From NCBI GenBank assembly GCA_907165065.1, contig OU015532.1:34266339-34330338 (forward strand): 64,000 nucleotides of DNA, read 5' to 3'. The notes under the pieces are model-generated. The model was not told the origin of the DNA, ran no database searches, and saw nothing but the letters and a program-made list of their open reading frames with translations. Every line of letters begins with the position of its first letter. The first letter of the stretch is position 1. The position numbers and the translations under genes were made by a program. The stretch comes from Caprimulgus europaeus. Lineage: Eukaryota > Chordata > Aves > Caprimulgiformes > Caprimulgidae. Of the stretch, positions 24,466 through 36,659 are shown one piece after another.

Positions 24466-27400
24466 TCTCATTTTTGTTACCCATGGGGAACAGGCCTGGT
24501 TTTCCAGATCTCCTGAGCTGTATCTAAGCATTGGTTGGGAGAATGTAAATTGACATGGGCTGGAACCATGAAAAGGAATACGGGTGTGTGCTTAAGCTCA
24601 TGCCCATATCTGGTGGGATTACTAGTACAGGTGTGGCCCCAGTGATTTAGAACTGTATTCTGCGACACAGCCTTAAGTGTTGGGACCTAAATTCATTTCT
24701 GCTGTTACTTTTTTAAAATTGAAATTAACTTGGTGACAGAGGGCTGGACTCCTCCAAGCATAATGAATACATCTGAATGCATTTATGGGTGATGCAAAAA
24801 TAATAATAAGCATCTTCAAATTATCTTCAAATTTTACATCCAGTTTCCATTAATATAAATCATGTTTCCCCTATAAAATATTGCCTTTTTTTTGAAAGCA
24901 GGTTAAGTATTATCCTGGAGATTGGAGGAAGACAACAGTATTTGCATTTGCAATACCATTTTCATGTAGTGACTCTTCAGGTTATTGCTATATAGAGATA
25001 CAGAACTACCTGAATAACACTGTTCCAGTTTCTGGTGAATGGTAATTAACCTTCAGGTTATGAACTCATATAAAATATATTAAGGTTACTGTTATCCAAA
25101 TAAAATACCAAAGCAATATAAAGTTTCAGGGAAGATGATCCAAGTTGTTCACTGTGGAGAAAATATATGTTCTACTCCACTTTCAAAACTGCTGCATTAT
25201 AATCTGATTTAGACTTCATCAGTTTATTTGTTCATATACAGGGACAGAGTGCATTAATATATGACAAAAGCAGGACCATAAGGTAGATTTTTTGCATGCA
25301 TACTGCACTGGATTCGTCTTTGTGCTGTTAAACTGGTTCATTCTTTCACAAGGGGAAATGATAACAACTCCCTCATCATGTATGCATAGACAAATTAATG
25401 CAGCAGTAATATTTACACATTTGAGGTGGGACCAGCTCTGTGCACAGAAACCTGTGCAGTTTTTTCCCCGCAATGTGACCACTGACACTACTGACCGTGA
25501 ACTGACCTTTCAAAGGAAGCATATAGGACCATAAATAAATGGACCAAAATCACAGCCTGTATCTAGCACCAGGTGTATTGTACTGTAAGGGCTTAAGGTG
25601 GCCCTGACAAGTTTTTATAAGTTTGGGATACAGTAACAGGGACCAGACCAACTTCAGGGATGAACAGTTTATCTCTAAATAACAGCAGAGTAACAAATAC
25701 AGACCAGTAGTACAATTATCTGTGTCATTATGATAGCAAGTCCAGCAATTCACCAATACTGGGCTAAAATTAATATATAGGCATGTAACTGTGGTTATGA
25801 GGAAGATGGGCTGGAAGCAGGGCATGGCTTCTTCTCCAGACAAGTGACTCAGACCAGCCGATGGGCTTGGGGAATGCCAGGCTCTCTCAGACCATCCTTT
25901 TTGTTGTTGAGTGGCAGAAGCACTCTCTGGACTTGCTAACCAGCCCTCACATCCCACCTCTGCTTCCCCTATGTGCCTTTCTGTCCTTGGTGTGCATGGA
26001 GCAGGAAATACCGTATGAGGCAGTGCTAGCCCCACGTGTACTATACAAGACATTTTATGTTGCTCACTCTGAGCTGTTTCTTCAATAAATCTTCACAAAA
26101 TGATGTAGCACAGAAGTTTTTTTGTAATTGCGATACATGCAGGAAGCTGAGAGTTTATTGGCCTTTAAAATTGTACTTAAATGTGTCAGTATGAACTTTT
26201 AACATTAAATATATTCTAGTAGGAGGAGAACTTTATTCCTTTACGTTATCAAGCATTTGAAATTTTGAAAAAGCACATTACTTAACTGAATTTGTTGGGT
26301 CAACCCATCACTTGTTGGATACAGTAAAATGTCAGTCCCTTGAGTCTTGTTCACTTGCAGTGTAGAGTCATGAAGATATGTCCTAAGGTATTTAAGTAAT
26401 TACCAAACTTTGGCCACAGAAGATGTTTTGTAAATATTCTGAACAAAATCAGATTTTGGGGGGGAATTAGAGTGCAAAACAAATACCACTTGTTCTATAT
26501 TCCCACACTTAGAAATGCATTAAGTAAGTCACTTCTACTGTGCTCAGTGTATTTCATGAGTAAGAAGAAGAGTGTGCTATATTGAAGAAGCCTAGAAGTG
26601 TACCTAGATCATCAAAGGAACTCTGAAGGACAGAGGAACTCTGTTACTCTCTGAGTAGAGTAACATGGAGAAATCTAGAAGGCACTTAAAAAGTAATAGT
26701 GCATTTTGCAGTTGTTTGAGCTCTTATTCCTGAGTGTTTCATGGATTACAAATTAGCTCCCCTGGTTCACCCATGTCTGTCCTTTTGCATGCAATCTTAA
26801 TGATATGATGGAATAAGTAGGCCTTGTTGCTGGCCTGTGAAGGGAATTAGGGCTTGTCTTTTCAGGAGCCTTGCAATTGGTTTGGACTAATTGCAAAATT
26901 AGTCAGATAAGAAATTAAGAGTGACTCTTTCCTAGGCTCTCCCTTTGCCGTACTAGGGCTGCTAAAGATTTATTTCAAACACAGAAAACTGGTGAAAAGC
27001 GTAGGTTAAGTTGGAAGGATTGAAGCCTGGGAAGAGAGTATCTGTGAATCCCTGCTGATTCAAGAGGGAACTCATTCTTTAGAGGATTTGTCATACTAAA
27101 AAGGATTGAAAGCGAGGTTTGCCTGGATCCTCTGTTATGGGGTCCATCTTTAGCGCTCAGAAAAGAGGTTTAAATTCAGACTGAAGAAGCAGTACATTGT
27201 TGCAAACACTGTGTAGGTATGTAAGTATTTACTGATCATTTGCTAAATTTTACCATGCTTTGGTGGAACTGTCAGATCTCTTGGGCTCAGTTAAAGTGCT
27301 CTTAAAAAATCAAGAAGCTAGATTGGATTTTTTTGCTGGTAAGAGGCAAGGAGAAAAAATATGTTAGAAAGGGAAAATGAAGACTTTCAGTCTGTTTTTG

Positions 27401-28901
27401 CAGCCTATAAAATTTGGAGATTGGAGAGCAGGAAAGCAACTAGAGAGTCAAGTCACCATTAAGTACCTGCTGGGCAACGAGCTTATTTCTGTATCCTGTG
27501 GAGTTATCCTGAAGGTTTTCTGTCCCCACTGTTAGCTCCCAGAGTTAGGGTTGAGAACAGTGTTTCTAATTATGTGTTTGTTTTTCAACTTTGTGCTTAT
27601 TTAGTTTTGCCTTGTAATAAATACAATTGCAAATAGGCCTTTTTCCTACTTATTTATAGTCAGTGAAGGTTTACTTGCTTTAAAGGTACCAAAGGTTTGT
27701 GTTAGCCCGAAGAATTGTCTTCAAGCATGTTAAATTAAGAAAAGTATTATAGCCCTGTCATCAGGAAGGGTGTCTGCCCCTCGACAGTTAAAGCAAATAG
27801 ACATTGTTGTAGCAGAATGTGAATGTAAAGATAACCTTGTTTGTCAGAGCCTAATCAGTACTTGTGGGTGACATCCCTGACAATATTGCTGCAGGTTAAG
27901 AAGTTCTAATGCTACCTTTTCCTTGGTACCTATTGTGAGGAGTTTTTGTTTTTATTTGGGAGTCTACCTGCTGCTTACTTGAAAATATTGCCAGATCTTT
28001 TCTCTTACTTTATCTTTTTTTTATTTTTTTTTGAGTCAAACATTCAGGCATAGATCTTTTTACATGCCTGGGTTTTTTTGCATAAAAATAAGGATTTGCT
28101 CAGTGTAATCAGGATTTCCATAAATAAAACGCGGGTAAAACTTAGGCACGTAAGGGTTTAGGTAAACTTGCTTTTGGCTATTAACTCTTAATGTTGCTTG
28201 GCACCAGTTTTGACTCATTAAAATATTTCAGGGACAATTTAGTATTCACTGTCCAATAGCACCCAGATAACAAGCAGTCCTTTGTTCAAATACCAAATGG
28301 CTGTTTGGCTCATTTCTTTTGTTCAGTGTTCAGGATTGCTTATGCTGCCAGATGACTGCCCACGTGTAGCTTTCTTCCCTATGTATTTACCAAGTGGCAG
28401 CAGCACTGTCCTCACATGAAAGATGATGGCATCAGGTGACGAGGAAATGGAGTGTGCCACATCGTTACCCACCACCGTGGTGAGTAATCCTGCTCAGAAC
28501 AGTGCAGTGCTGTGAGGATGCACCAGTTCAGTTTCAAGCAGAGCCTGGCTGCATTAGCCTGGCACTGCATTCAGGCTGGTGAGCTCACTAGAGTTGACTA
28601 AGTTGGATTTGTGAGTTCAGGATCAGACCTGCACAGTGTTACTGGTATGTACACAAACCTGCCAGGCTCCATCTCTCTGCAGTGTGCTGCCATGCCGTAG
28701 CCTAAAACAAAAGGAGTTGTATCTGTTTGAAGAGGTTTAATCTAAGTACAAGACTGCATGGGAAAACCTTACTGGGAATTGAGATGTGTGTGCAATGTTC
28801 CAAGGCAGAACATAAGTACAACCATATCCATGTTCCTGAATTGCAAATGTTGTTCCATCAGAATGGGTAAAACAAGCTTTGTCCTTCATCTTCACGCAGA
28901 G
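24466..28901. other. Unique non-coding DNA
   Basis: No supported gene. The segment includes the GC-richer LTR-like block listed at 25575-26095. A T-rich run lies near 28014-28031. Elsewhere frames are short and resemble nothing known. Confidence 0.6.
25575..26095 (+). other. Possible solo LTR or 3'-end-like block (weak)
   Basis: This block is more GC-rich than its surroundings. On the plus strand it ends with TTCTTCAATAAATCTTCA, where an AATAAA signal (26084-26089) sits a few bases before CA. On the minus strand it holds a 167-codon frame with no recognisable family. The TG...AATAAA...CA order recalls a retroviral long terminal repeat, but I find no clear target-site duplication, TATA-box spacing or second copy. 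Alternatives are a decayed processed 3' UTR or chance. Confidence 0.2.
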
Positions 28902-29110
28902 ATCATAGAATCATGGAATAGTTTGGGTTGGGAGAAACCTTTCAAGGTCATCTAGTCCAACCCCCCTGCAGTGAGCAGGGACATCTTCAACCAGATCAGG
29001 TTGCTCAGAGCCCCATCCAACCTGACCTTGAATGTTTCTAGGGATGGGGCATATTTGCACCTCTCCCTACATCTCTATGTTCCACCTGTGTTAAGAACAG
29101 GTAAGGGTAT
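28902..29110 (-). repeat. CR1 LINE 3' end, different subfamily
   Basis: The plus strand reads ATCATAGAATCATGGAATAG, GGTTGGGAGAAACCTTTCAAGG, TCATCTAGTCCAACCCCCCTGC, GTTGCTCAGAGCCCCATCCAACC and TGACCTTGAATGTTTC. This is the reverse of a CR1 3' UTR and ORF2 end. The wording differs from the copies at 12196 and 22771, notably GCAGTGAGCAGGGACATC and the CAGAGCCCCATCCAACC block, so it belongs to another CR1 subfamily. Similarity decays after about 29080, and the boundary is approximate. No open frame survives. Confidence 0.9.
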
Positions 29111-32100
29111 TTTTAAACACAAATGTGGCCATGTCACATTAGCAGTTTGAAATATGACTCTTTGAAATAAATATGCTGAACAGAATAGGCTTATAAAGGG
29201 CTAGTTCTTTGATGTTCAATTTCACTGAATTTCTCATGAGTCTTTTAATTGCCTTTAGTGGCCGTTGAATGGATCTAAATATGTAAACTTAGGAAATAAG
29301 TTAGAAAAAGCCAAGTATACTTTTTTTTTCTTTTTACTTCTGTTGTAGATTTCCAAGTTTTCCTGTAGTTTTAACAGAAGAAATATGTATCTAGTGTCCT
29401 GTCGTTCTTTCCAAGTTCTGCTTTCAGTGTGCTCACTGAGCGTTCCCTTGACATACAGCTGCTGCCATGGTCTTAGATCTCAGATCAGAAGCAAGTGCAA
29501 AAAGTCCTATAAATTTTTTTTCCAAGTCAATGAAAAGGACACAGGTAGTCATGCAATAGATATTTTCCTACATTCATAGATGTTCACAAGCTTACACAAA
29601 CAGTCCAATAAACACTTGCTAACAATGAATGTGTTTGACTGTCCCAATGTGAATGTGAGTATTAGGCTAACCCAAAAATAGTGTAGCAAGTGAAAGCTAG
29701 TGACCACTAACTTTAACAGTTACTGGGTCAAATCAGTTAACTGAAATAAACACTGGAGGGCAGGCCAGTGAACATCAGTAGTTAGCTTTAATGGCTAGGT
29801 AGTTAAATATTATGAAGTCTCAAACAGTGCTTATATTTGTCATCCTTCCTTCTTCTTGCAGATGCTTTCTTATGCTAAGACAAAAGAAGGAACTGAAAAG
29901 GGATTGGGAAAAAAAAATAATTGTTACTGATATGTCTGGAACAATGACTTTAGCATTTTGTTGTAATACAATAATTTTTAATTTATTTTTTTTTCTTTCT
30001 TCCAATAAGTTGGTTATCCATGCACCTCTGTTATCATCATTATAAGGCATGTAGACAGATCTGCTTACACACTGGCTCATCAATAGAATAATGACAAAGA
30101 AGAAGGGCTTGCAGTTGCAGAGGTCCAGGCAGGAATATCCATATGAGCTCTGAAATGTTCTGCGGGTCCACATGGACTGGTGATGGATTATGCACTGGTT
30201 GTTATGCCTGTCTGTGTGTCTGTGTCATTGTAGCTGAAAACAAGTTATCTGCTGATTCTGAAGAATATGCTTGAAATTCCTGCTCCAAAATGAACTAGGC
30301 AGACTAGATTGTCATTGTGGCAATCTTCTCCAGCTGCATGGGAGAAGAGGCTCCTTAAAAAAAAGTACTCAGTTTTTTCCACAGTTCATATCCCTGGAAC
30401 AGACTTTTAAAGGGGGCTCAGAAGCAGCATGTGCCAACACAGCTAGGCTGGCCATAGACCTTTGTATTTTCCTGTTTTAAAATGCCACAAAATTCAGCTT
30501 TACACATCAAAATAAATTAGGCTAATGAAAAGAAAGAAGAAATTAAAACAATCACCAATTTTTATACTAATACCTTTAGGTATCTTTTCTGTTAAGAGAG
30601 TGACTCTGCTTTTACAGCAAAATGAAGAGAGAAGATTTGCCCTTCAAGTCAACCAAAACTCTATTGCTTTAATTCCTTATTGCTGCCTTTTTTTGGCCTT
30701 CAGCATCAGTCACAGTATTTACCAGTCAAAGTCCCAAACCATACAGCAAATATCAATTCAAGAGCTACTTAATCTATGGAAAAGTAACTGAGACTTCTTT
30801 GTATTTGACTGAAGCACTGTGGGGAACTAAGAACTGGATTGACAAATTAGACAAAAGATATTACTAATCCTATTCACTGTATACTGTTAAATATGTATGA
30901 AGAGGATTTATAACCAGTTCCTGAAGAGTTACTTTATCGTCAGTTTCATTTGTAAAGAAAAAAAGTCCAACTGTTTTGCAGCACACTTTTTCCCTGTGTT
31001 TTGCTTCCAGAGTTTGCTTACCTGTACCATCTTCTGTTGACAGAATCACTTGCTGGGGATCCACCAAGGAGTAGTTTATTGACTCTCTGAGTATCTTATT
31101 AGGGCTCTCATAGTAACTTTTAATATCTCTCTTTTCAAGTTTTATTCAGCTACCAGCTTACTTATATGATCTTGAAATAAAAGCGCTTTTAGCTCAGGAG
31201 GGTTAAATAAGCACAGGCAAAACTAACTGTGGCAGACTTCTGTTGTTACATGGTTTGATCAAGTACTGAGGTGTTGCAAGTATCCACTTCGATTTACCAC
31301 CTAATATCCAAGTACCAGAAGAAAAAGAGCAGATGCTGCAAGATGCATATACTTCTGCATGTATGTTTGTGAAGAAGGAGAGAAAGCAATGAGGAGGTAT
31401 GGCCTGCTGGTTTTAGATCACTTCAGGACTTATCGAGCCGTCCTCACTCTGGCAAAACAGCCATTGAAGTCATTCAGAACTGCTTGAAAAAGGAGTTAAA
31501 AATTTTGTTCTGATCCAAAGCCCATTGAAGATAACAGAAAACATTTTTTGTTTTGAGGATTTGGTCCATGCTCTGCATTTTATAAACACACAAAAAGAAA
31601 GGCATGTTTCTACAGATGAACCTAAGGGACTTAAAAATCAAAGTCTCATTGAAAGTCAGTGGGACCTAAGTTTCTGAATAATTTTGAATCTTTAATATGA
31701 GTGAATTCACTATCCAATTCCACCTGAAATGCTTAGAACTGCTTTTATCATTACATATTCTAGTAAAATTTAAATTGGTACCTGCCACAAAGTTCAGCCA
31801 GATGAATTAAAGTCATTAATGCAAACACATTATTCATAAAACAGGATTTTTTTTCCTTCCCCAAATCAATCATTAATCCAGAAATAATTTAGTTCCTAGC
31901 AAGCAACCCCTACTTGCTTCATCTCAAAGAAAATTAGTGTTATATACACTGTTGCCAAAACAGTCCACCATTTTGCATACTTCTCTGAGGCATTTCCCTG
32001 AAAACCAGCAAAACGTTATATTTCAAGAATGAATTTCTTTGGAGCTGCTCCTTTCTGCTGAGGGAGCATCTATATTTGAACATATACAAATGAATGAATA

Positions 32101-32555
32101 TAGGTTGTCTTGATGCTGCTGCAAGTCGGCTGAAGAAATTAAAATACTCTCCTTTTGTCTCTCAAATAGCTTAGTTAAGACTTATTGTAAGCATGGCATA
32201 TCATCCCTTCATTATGAAATACTGGGAAATATCGAAAGTTTTTGTCCAACCAGTATACCTGTACACACACACACATGTATTTCATTGTTGTGTCTCCAAG
32301 ACATGTGATAACATTTGCAGTTTCTTTTGTTTTCCTGATAGTATTTTCATTGCAAAATTTTCGATAATTTTTCTCTCTCCCTTCTTTTTTTTTTTTTCCA
32401 CCATGTATTTCTTTTTAGATAGTCTAGCTGAATTAAGTGAAGAATTAAACTATATAATACAGCCTTATTATAGGCAGAACAAAATGAAGATGATCTGATG
32501 TGATAAATCACTGCAGGTTAATAGCTTTTTTAAAATCAATCTTCCTTACAAAGGA
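29111..32555. other. Unique AT-rich non-coding DNA
   Basis: No gene was recognised. Minor simple sequence includes a (CA)n run of seven to eight units at 32261-32275 and a T run near 32386-32398. Frames of 60-117 codons have no family resemblance. Confidence 0.65.
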
Positions 32556-32558
32556 AAG

Positions 32559-32625
32559 GGGTAAATGGCTTAGTGGATGAAGCCTTGGCCTCTCACCTTT
32601 CTGACCATAGTTCAAGTCTAAACTG
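32559..32625 (+). repeat. tRNA-Glu-like unit: tRNA pseudogene or head of an old SINE
   Basis: TGGCTTAGTGG at 32566-32576 fits the tRNA A box, and AGTTCAAGTCT at 32609-32619 fits a degenerate B box. Their starts are 43 bases apart, as in a tRNA. A possible D stem (GCTT with AAGC) frames the A-box loop. Between the boxes lies CTCTCAC, identical to the anticodon loop of tRNA-Glu with anticodon CTC. The anticodon stem, half of the T stem and the acceptor stem do not pair, so it is not a working tRNA. It may be a lone tRNA-Glu pseudogene or the promoter head of an ancient tRNA-derived SINE whose body runs on toward about 32900. I could not assign a SINE family. Confidence 0.5.
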
Positions 32626-35600
32626 TGAGGGTCCCGAGTTCCATGCTTTATTGGGCTGAGATCAGTCTCTAGTGGGCAGGAGTCTGTATTACAAGATTCA
32701 TGGATGTATTTTTCCATACAGGCGGTAGCAGCATGTGAGGCTGGTACAGACTCTCATCTCCCTAAGCAGTGAGGCTGATGGACCAAAGTTCGTATCACCC
32801 TGAGCAAAGCATGAGACCATTCCAGCTTGCAGCCCTCTGCACTGTGTCCCTGCACTGCTTATGGGGACAGGCTTCCAGAACACCTTACAGCTTTTTGGCA
32901 ACAATAAATACGATGGTCACCATTTAACAAACAAAAATGAGGTGACTTTTTTCATATTAATGAACAGATTACTAGGGAGCTTTAATAATTATAATTGATC
33001 ATTTTTCATATCAAGTTCAGGCAAAGAAATAATTTATCTCAGCTGTTATTCATAAGGAAGGCAAAATTTCAGAGAACAAAATAATTGAAGTGTCAATTAG
33101 GAAGTTTAAGTAAAAGTGGGAAAATTAAAAAAACCCCAACATTTCTAGCATAATTTATTAGCATGTTAATCAAGTTTTAATCAGATATTAGTCTGATAAT
33201 TTATGTATTCCCATCAGTCATGTGCATGAAATGACTATTAAGTAAGCTTCCTTCTGATTTAGTTTTAATAATATGTTTTAATAGAAAAGCACACTGCATT
33301 CTGAGCAGCAAAATGAGCAACCCAAAGTGTCTACTGAATAAACATACAAGGCACACACATAAAAAAAGCTTTCAGTTAAGGAAGCTGTTGTAAGTGTCAT
33401 TTTTGGAAGCAAAGATATGTTCCCTTGGGACCCAACTAAAAGCAGAATTTCTTAATCTTATGGGAAATTTTATTTTCTAAGCCAAAACAATGTAGGAAAA
33501 ACCTGTTATTTAAATGTGAAAGGAAAGTGTTTTGGTTTACCTCTTTGGCCTTTGCAGCAAGATACACAGAGTCTTGTGCGAAAGTATTCAGCTGTGTGTC
33601 GGTGTGTTGTGAATGTTGTGCATAAGCTTAAAATCAGATATATAAAATGTGTATTCGTGCTGCTGAAAACACTGGGCATGCTTGTAGTGATTGATAATTA
33701 ATATACAAATACAATTTTAAAGAAATGTGTATGCTGAGACTTAAGAACTGAGTGTATGTTAAGTGCATACATTAATGACACTAACATACTAATCTTGGTG
33801 ATTTTTAATGATTATTGCTTACTGTTAATTCAAAACACCTGCAAGTCCCTTTGCTTTTGATCAAAGCACTTTTTCTCCCTTGAGACTGATGGATGGCTTT
33901 GTAATTTGTGAGGTAATATGTTAAAGGTCATGAGTTAATATGTCCTATGGAACTTGCTCTTCTTCTTGCCTTCATTTCCCAAATGGGTGAAGGAAATTTT
34001 TTCTATGTATGTAGAATTCCTATTCGTATGTACACTAAATGTATGTGTGCTCACGTTTATGCATATGTTTATGTGTGTGTATCTCAGTGTGTATACATAC
34101 ACATAAATACACAGAGTCACCTTTAAGACTATTTTATGCAATACTTCTTTTTGTAACAATCTTTCACTGTCTGAATCAAGTATTATTATTATCCTTTTTA
34201 AAATTAAACTACCCACAAAACATGCATTTACTTTCAGCTATAGAAAATGCTAATAATGCTTTTAGAATGGTCTTTAAAAAGTCTAATTATATCATTTAAA
34301 AACGGAGAGACCAAAGGGCAAGCTAAATTCTCCTAACATAAATCAGACTTTTTTATTTCAATGACTTTAAAAACCTCAAATGCAGTAATTTTAATAGCAA
34401 TGAAAGAATGAATAAGTCATAACTCCGCCTGATCACATAACTGTCTATAACTGTTATTAAATGCTCCAAAATAAGTGAACTCATTATGTTTCTGCACTGC
34501 TTTTAGCTAATCTAAGATTCTGCTCACTTAATCATGCAGAAAAGGCTTTAGCACAGTTTTAGACCCTCAGCAAGGTCACTTCAATGCCTTTTTTTTCTGT
34601 TCTGCACTGATCATTTAAGAACAGCACTTTGACCCGAAACTGATGATCTCTCATATAAGCTTGAATGCTTAACCCCAAAAGGGCTGTGTTTCAGATGTAC
34701 ATTTGCACAGCCTATTGTCATATTTGCTGCAAACTGAGCCAGGCTCTCTTTTCAGGGAAGGAGGAAATGCCAATCAGAATTTGTAGATGTCGTGCACATG
34801 ATGAAAGTACATTTTATGATACCTTCAGAGACCAAGTAGTGATTTTTAAAACACGTGCTCCCGCTATGAACTCTTTAATGAGTTCTAATTGGCTCTAGAG
34901 GCATGGCAATTGAATACTGTTTTTTACTATACATTTCTGTCAGACAATATATAAATCTTACATGTAGAATTTTCCTAAAAATCTAACCCATTTAGGCATG
35001 ATAACCCATTTAGACAACTCTTGCCTACAGCAGAACTATAAACACATCCAAAAGCTAGGGAACAAATGTTGTCCCTTCTTGTCTTCATGGTATCCGTGTT
35101 ACGAAACAAAGTGCTTTTTAATGTCAGTGAAGTGTCTTCAGAAATCAGGGGTAGAGGCCAAGCCCTACACCACTGTAGCTAATGGAAGAACTCTTTTATT
35201 GATTCAGTGGCGGCAGGCTTGGGCTTTGAATCGCAAACGAAGGCTGTAATTCTCCAACGCTAGTGTACAGGCTGAACTTTACTCATCTGGTTTGTGCTGG
35301 TGATATCAACAGGATGACTTCATCTGAGTCCAGTTAAAGAAAACTTCGTCCTGCAGGCATTTATTTCCCAATGTGCGTTTTGCTTTCCCTCATTTGTGCA
35401 CACAGACAGAGGGAGGCATAGCGCAGCTGTAGCACATCTGTAGAGTGGTTATCAGGTCTGTTATGAAGGTAATCATCATCCAGCACCACTGTCTTCTCTA
35501 CACATGATGAACAAAGGTGTTCTTTCTGGTGCTGTAAGGCTTTTTCAAAAATACTTTTTTTCTCCATTTTCTCTTCTATGCTTTAAAGGGAAAATGAGTT

Positions 35601-36619
35601 TGGTATGAAAAATGAGAAATCATTATTTTCTGAGGCGTCGCAATGCAAGAGCAAAATTTTATTGTGTTTAGTTATAAGTGAGGATAAAAATAATAAAAAA
35701 AAATAAATCCTGAGGAGGGCATTCCCCCTATTCTACGCTGACCAGTGCAGCTTTTCCAGCTGTTGTGGAAAAGCTATAGCTGTGTTTACCTGCTATGGAG
35801 AGCCAAGCACTGGTCCCTTACACTTCTCTGGGAAATGAAATTATCTTCTTTTCTACAGATATAAAATATACTTTGCAGTTGTATAATTTCTGGCCATTCA
35901 GTGCTGCCTGGGCTTAAAGTCATAAAATCTAGATTGTAGATCTGTTATGGTTCTTCCCCAGAGACAGTGTTGGTGGGAAGAAGCCCTCCCCACCCCCCAG
36001 CCCTGGGATAGGGAATGGGAGCAGGATGCAAAAGCATTTATACTTCACGGCAGTGCATTTGTTCCTCAGACTACTTGAAGAATAGCAAGGACGTGTAAAA
36101 TGGTGTCATCACTCCCTCAGACTGTGGGATGATGGGTGCATTTACAAAGGAGGTGTGCTTTTCAGCTGTGTGGAGAGATAGTTTTCCCTGTACTGCCATA
36201 AATCTTATGGCTATCACTGCTCCTCTGGGCCTTGCACTGGTCAGATCTGTTAGGGAGCTGCAGCCGATTGTTTAGAGTCGATCTGCAGTGTTAAACCATC
36301 AACTCTTCAAGCCACAGACTATGCAGTGCTTTACTGTACCTAAGCACAACCGGTCCCAGGCCTATAGGCACCACTGTAATGCTCTTGATGTAAAGGCAGG
36401 ATAGTAATGGCACATCCTAGCTCTTGATGCTTTTGCAGCACTTCAAGATTCTAAGATTGAAAAAAAACCTTAGGATTGCCGAGTGTTTAAAAAAAAAGGA
36501 ATATGTATTTCTTATATTAAATTGTACTCCGGCATATAATAAATCAGTATTGTTGTATTTTCTAGGAAGGCCAACATAAGAATTACAGTATGAATATTCC
36601 ATAATGGAGCAGCAGGTTC
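32626..36619. other. Unique DNA; first 280 bases may be a SINE body
   Basis: Directly downstream of the tRNA-Glu-like unit, 32626-32910 is more GC-rich than the surroundings and ends near GGCAACAATAAATACG. It may belong to the same old retroposon, but no known SINE core was recognised. The rest is AT-rich and non-coding. A stretch near 34030-34110 is rich in alternating ATGTGT/ACACAT words but not a clean microsatellite. Confidence 0.5.
35749..35775. other. Perfect 10-bp inverted repeat with 7-base loop
   Basis: AGCTTTTCCA and TGGAAAAGCT flank the loop GCTGTTG. The stem is perfect but does not extend outward. It is too short for a pri-microRNA hairpin, there is no T run to suggest a terminator, and it does not resemble a transposon end. 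Confidence 0.8.
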
Positions 36620-36659
36620 ACAAAAACAAACAAACAAACAAAAAAAACAACAACCAAAA
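36620..36659. repeat. (CAAA)n A-rich simple repeat
   Basis: About four CAAA units grade into an A8 run and then CAACAACC-type units. No retroposed sequence is recognisable on either side. Confidence 0.85.

Noticed and set aside
34030-34110. ATGTGT/ACACAT-rich stretch as a possible Z-DNA or microsatellite element
   Set aside because: The alternation is broken too often to call a repeat.
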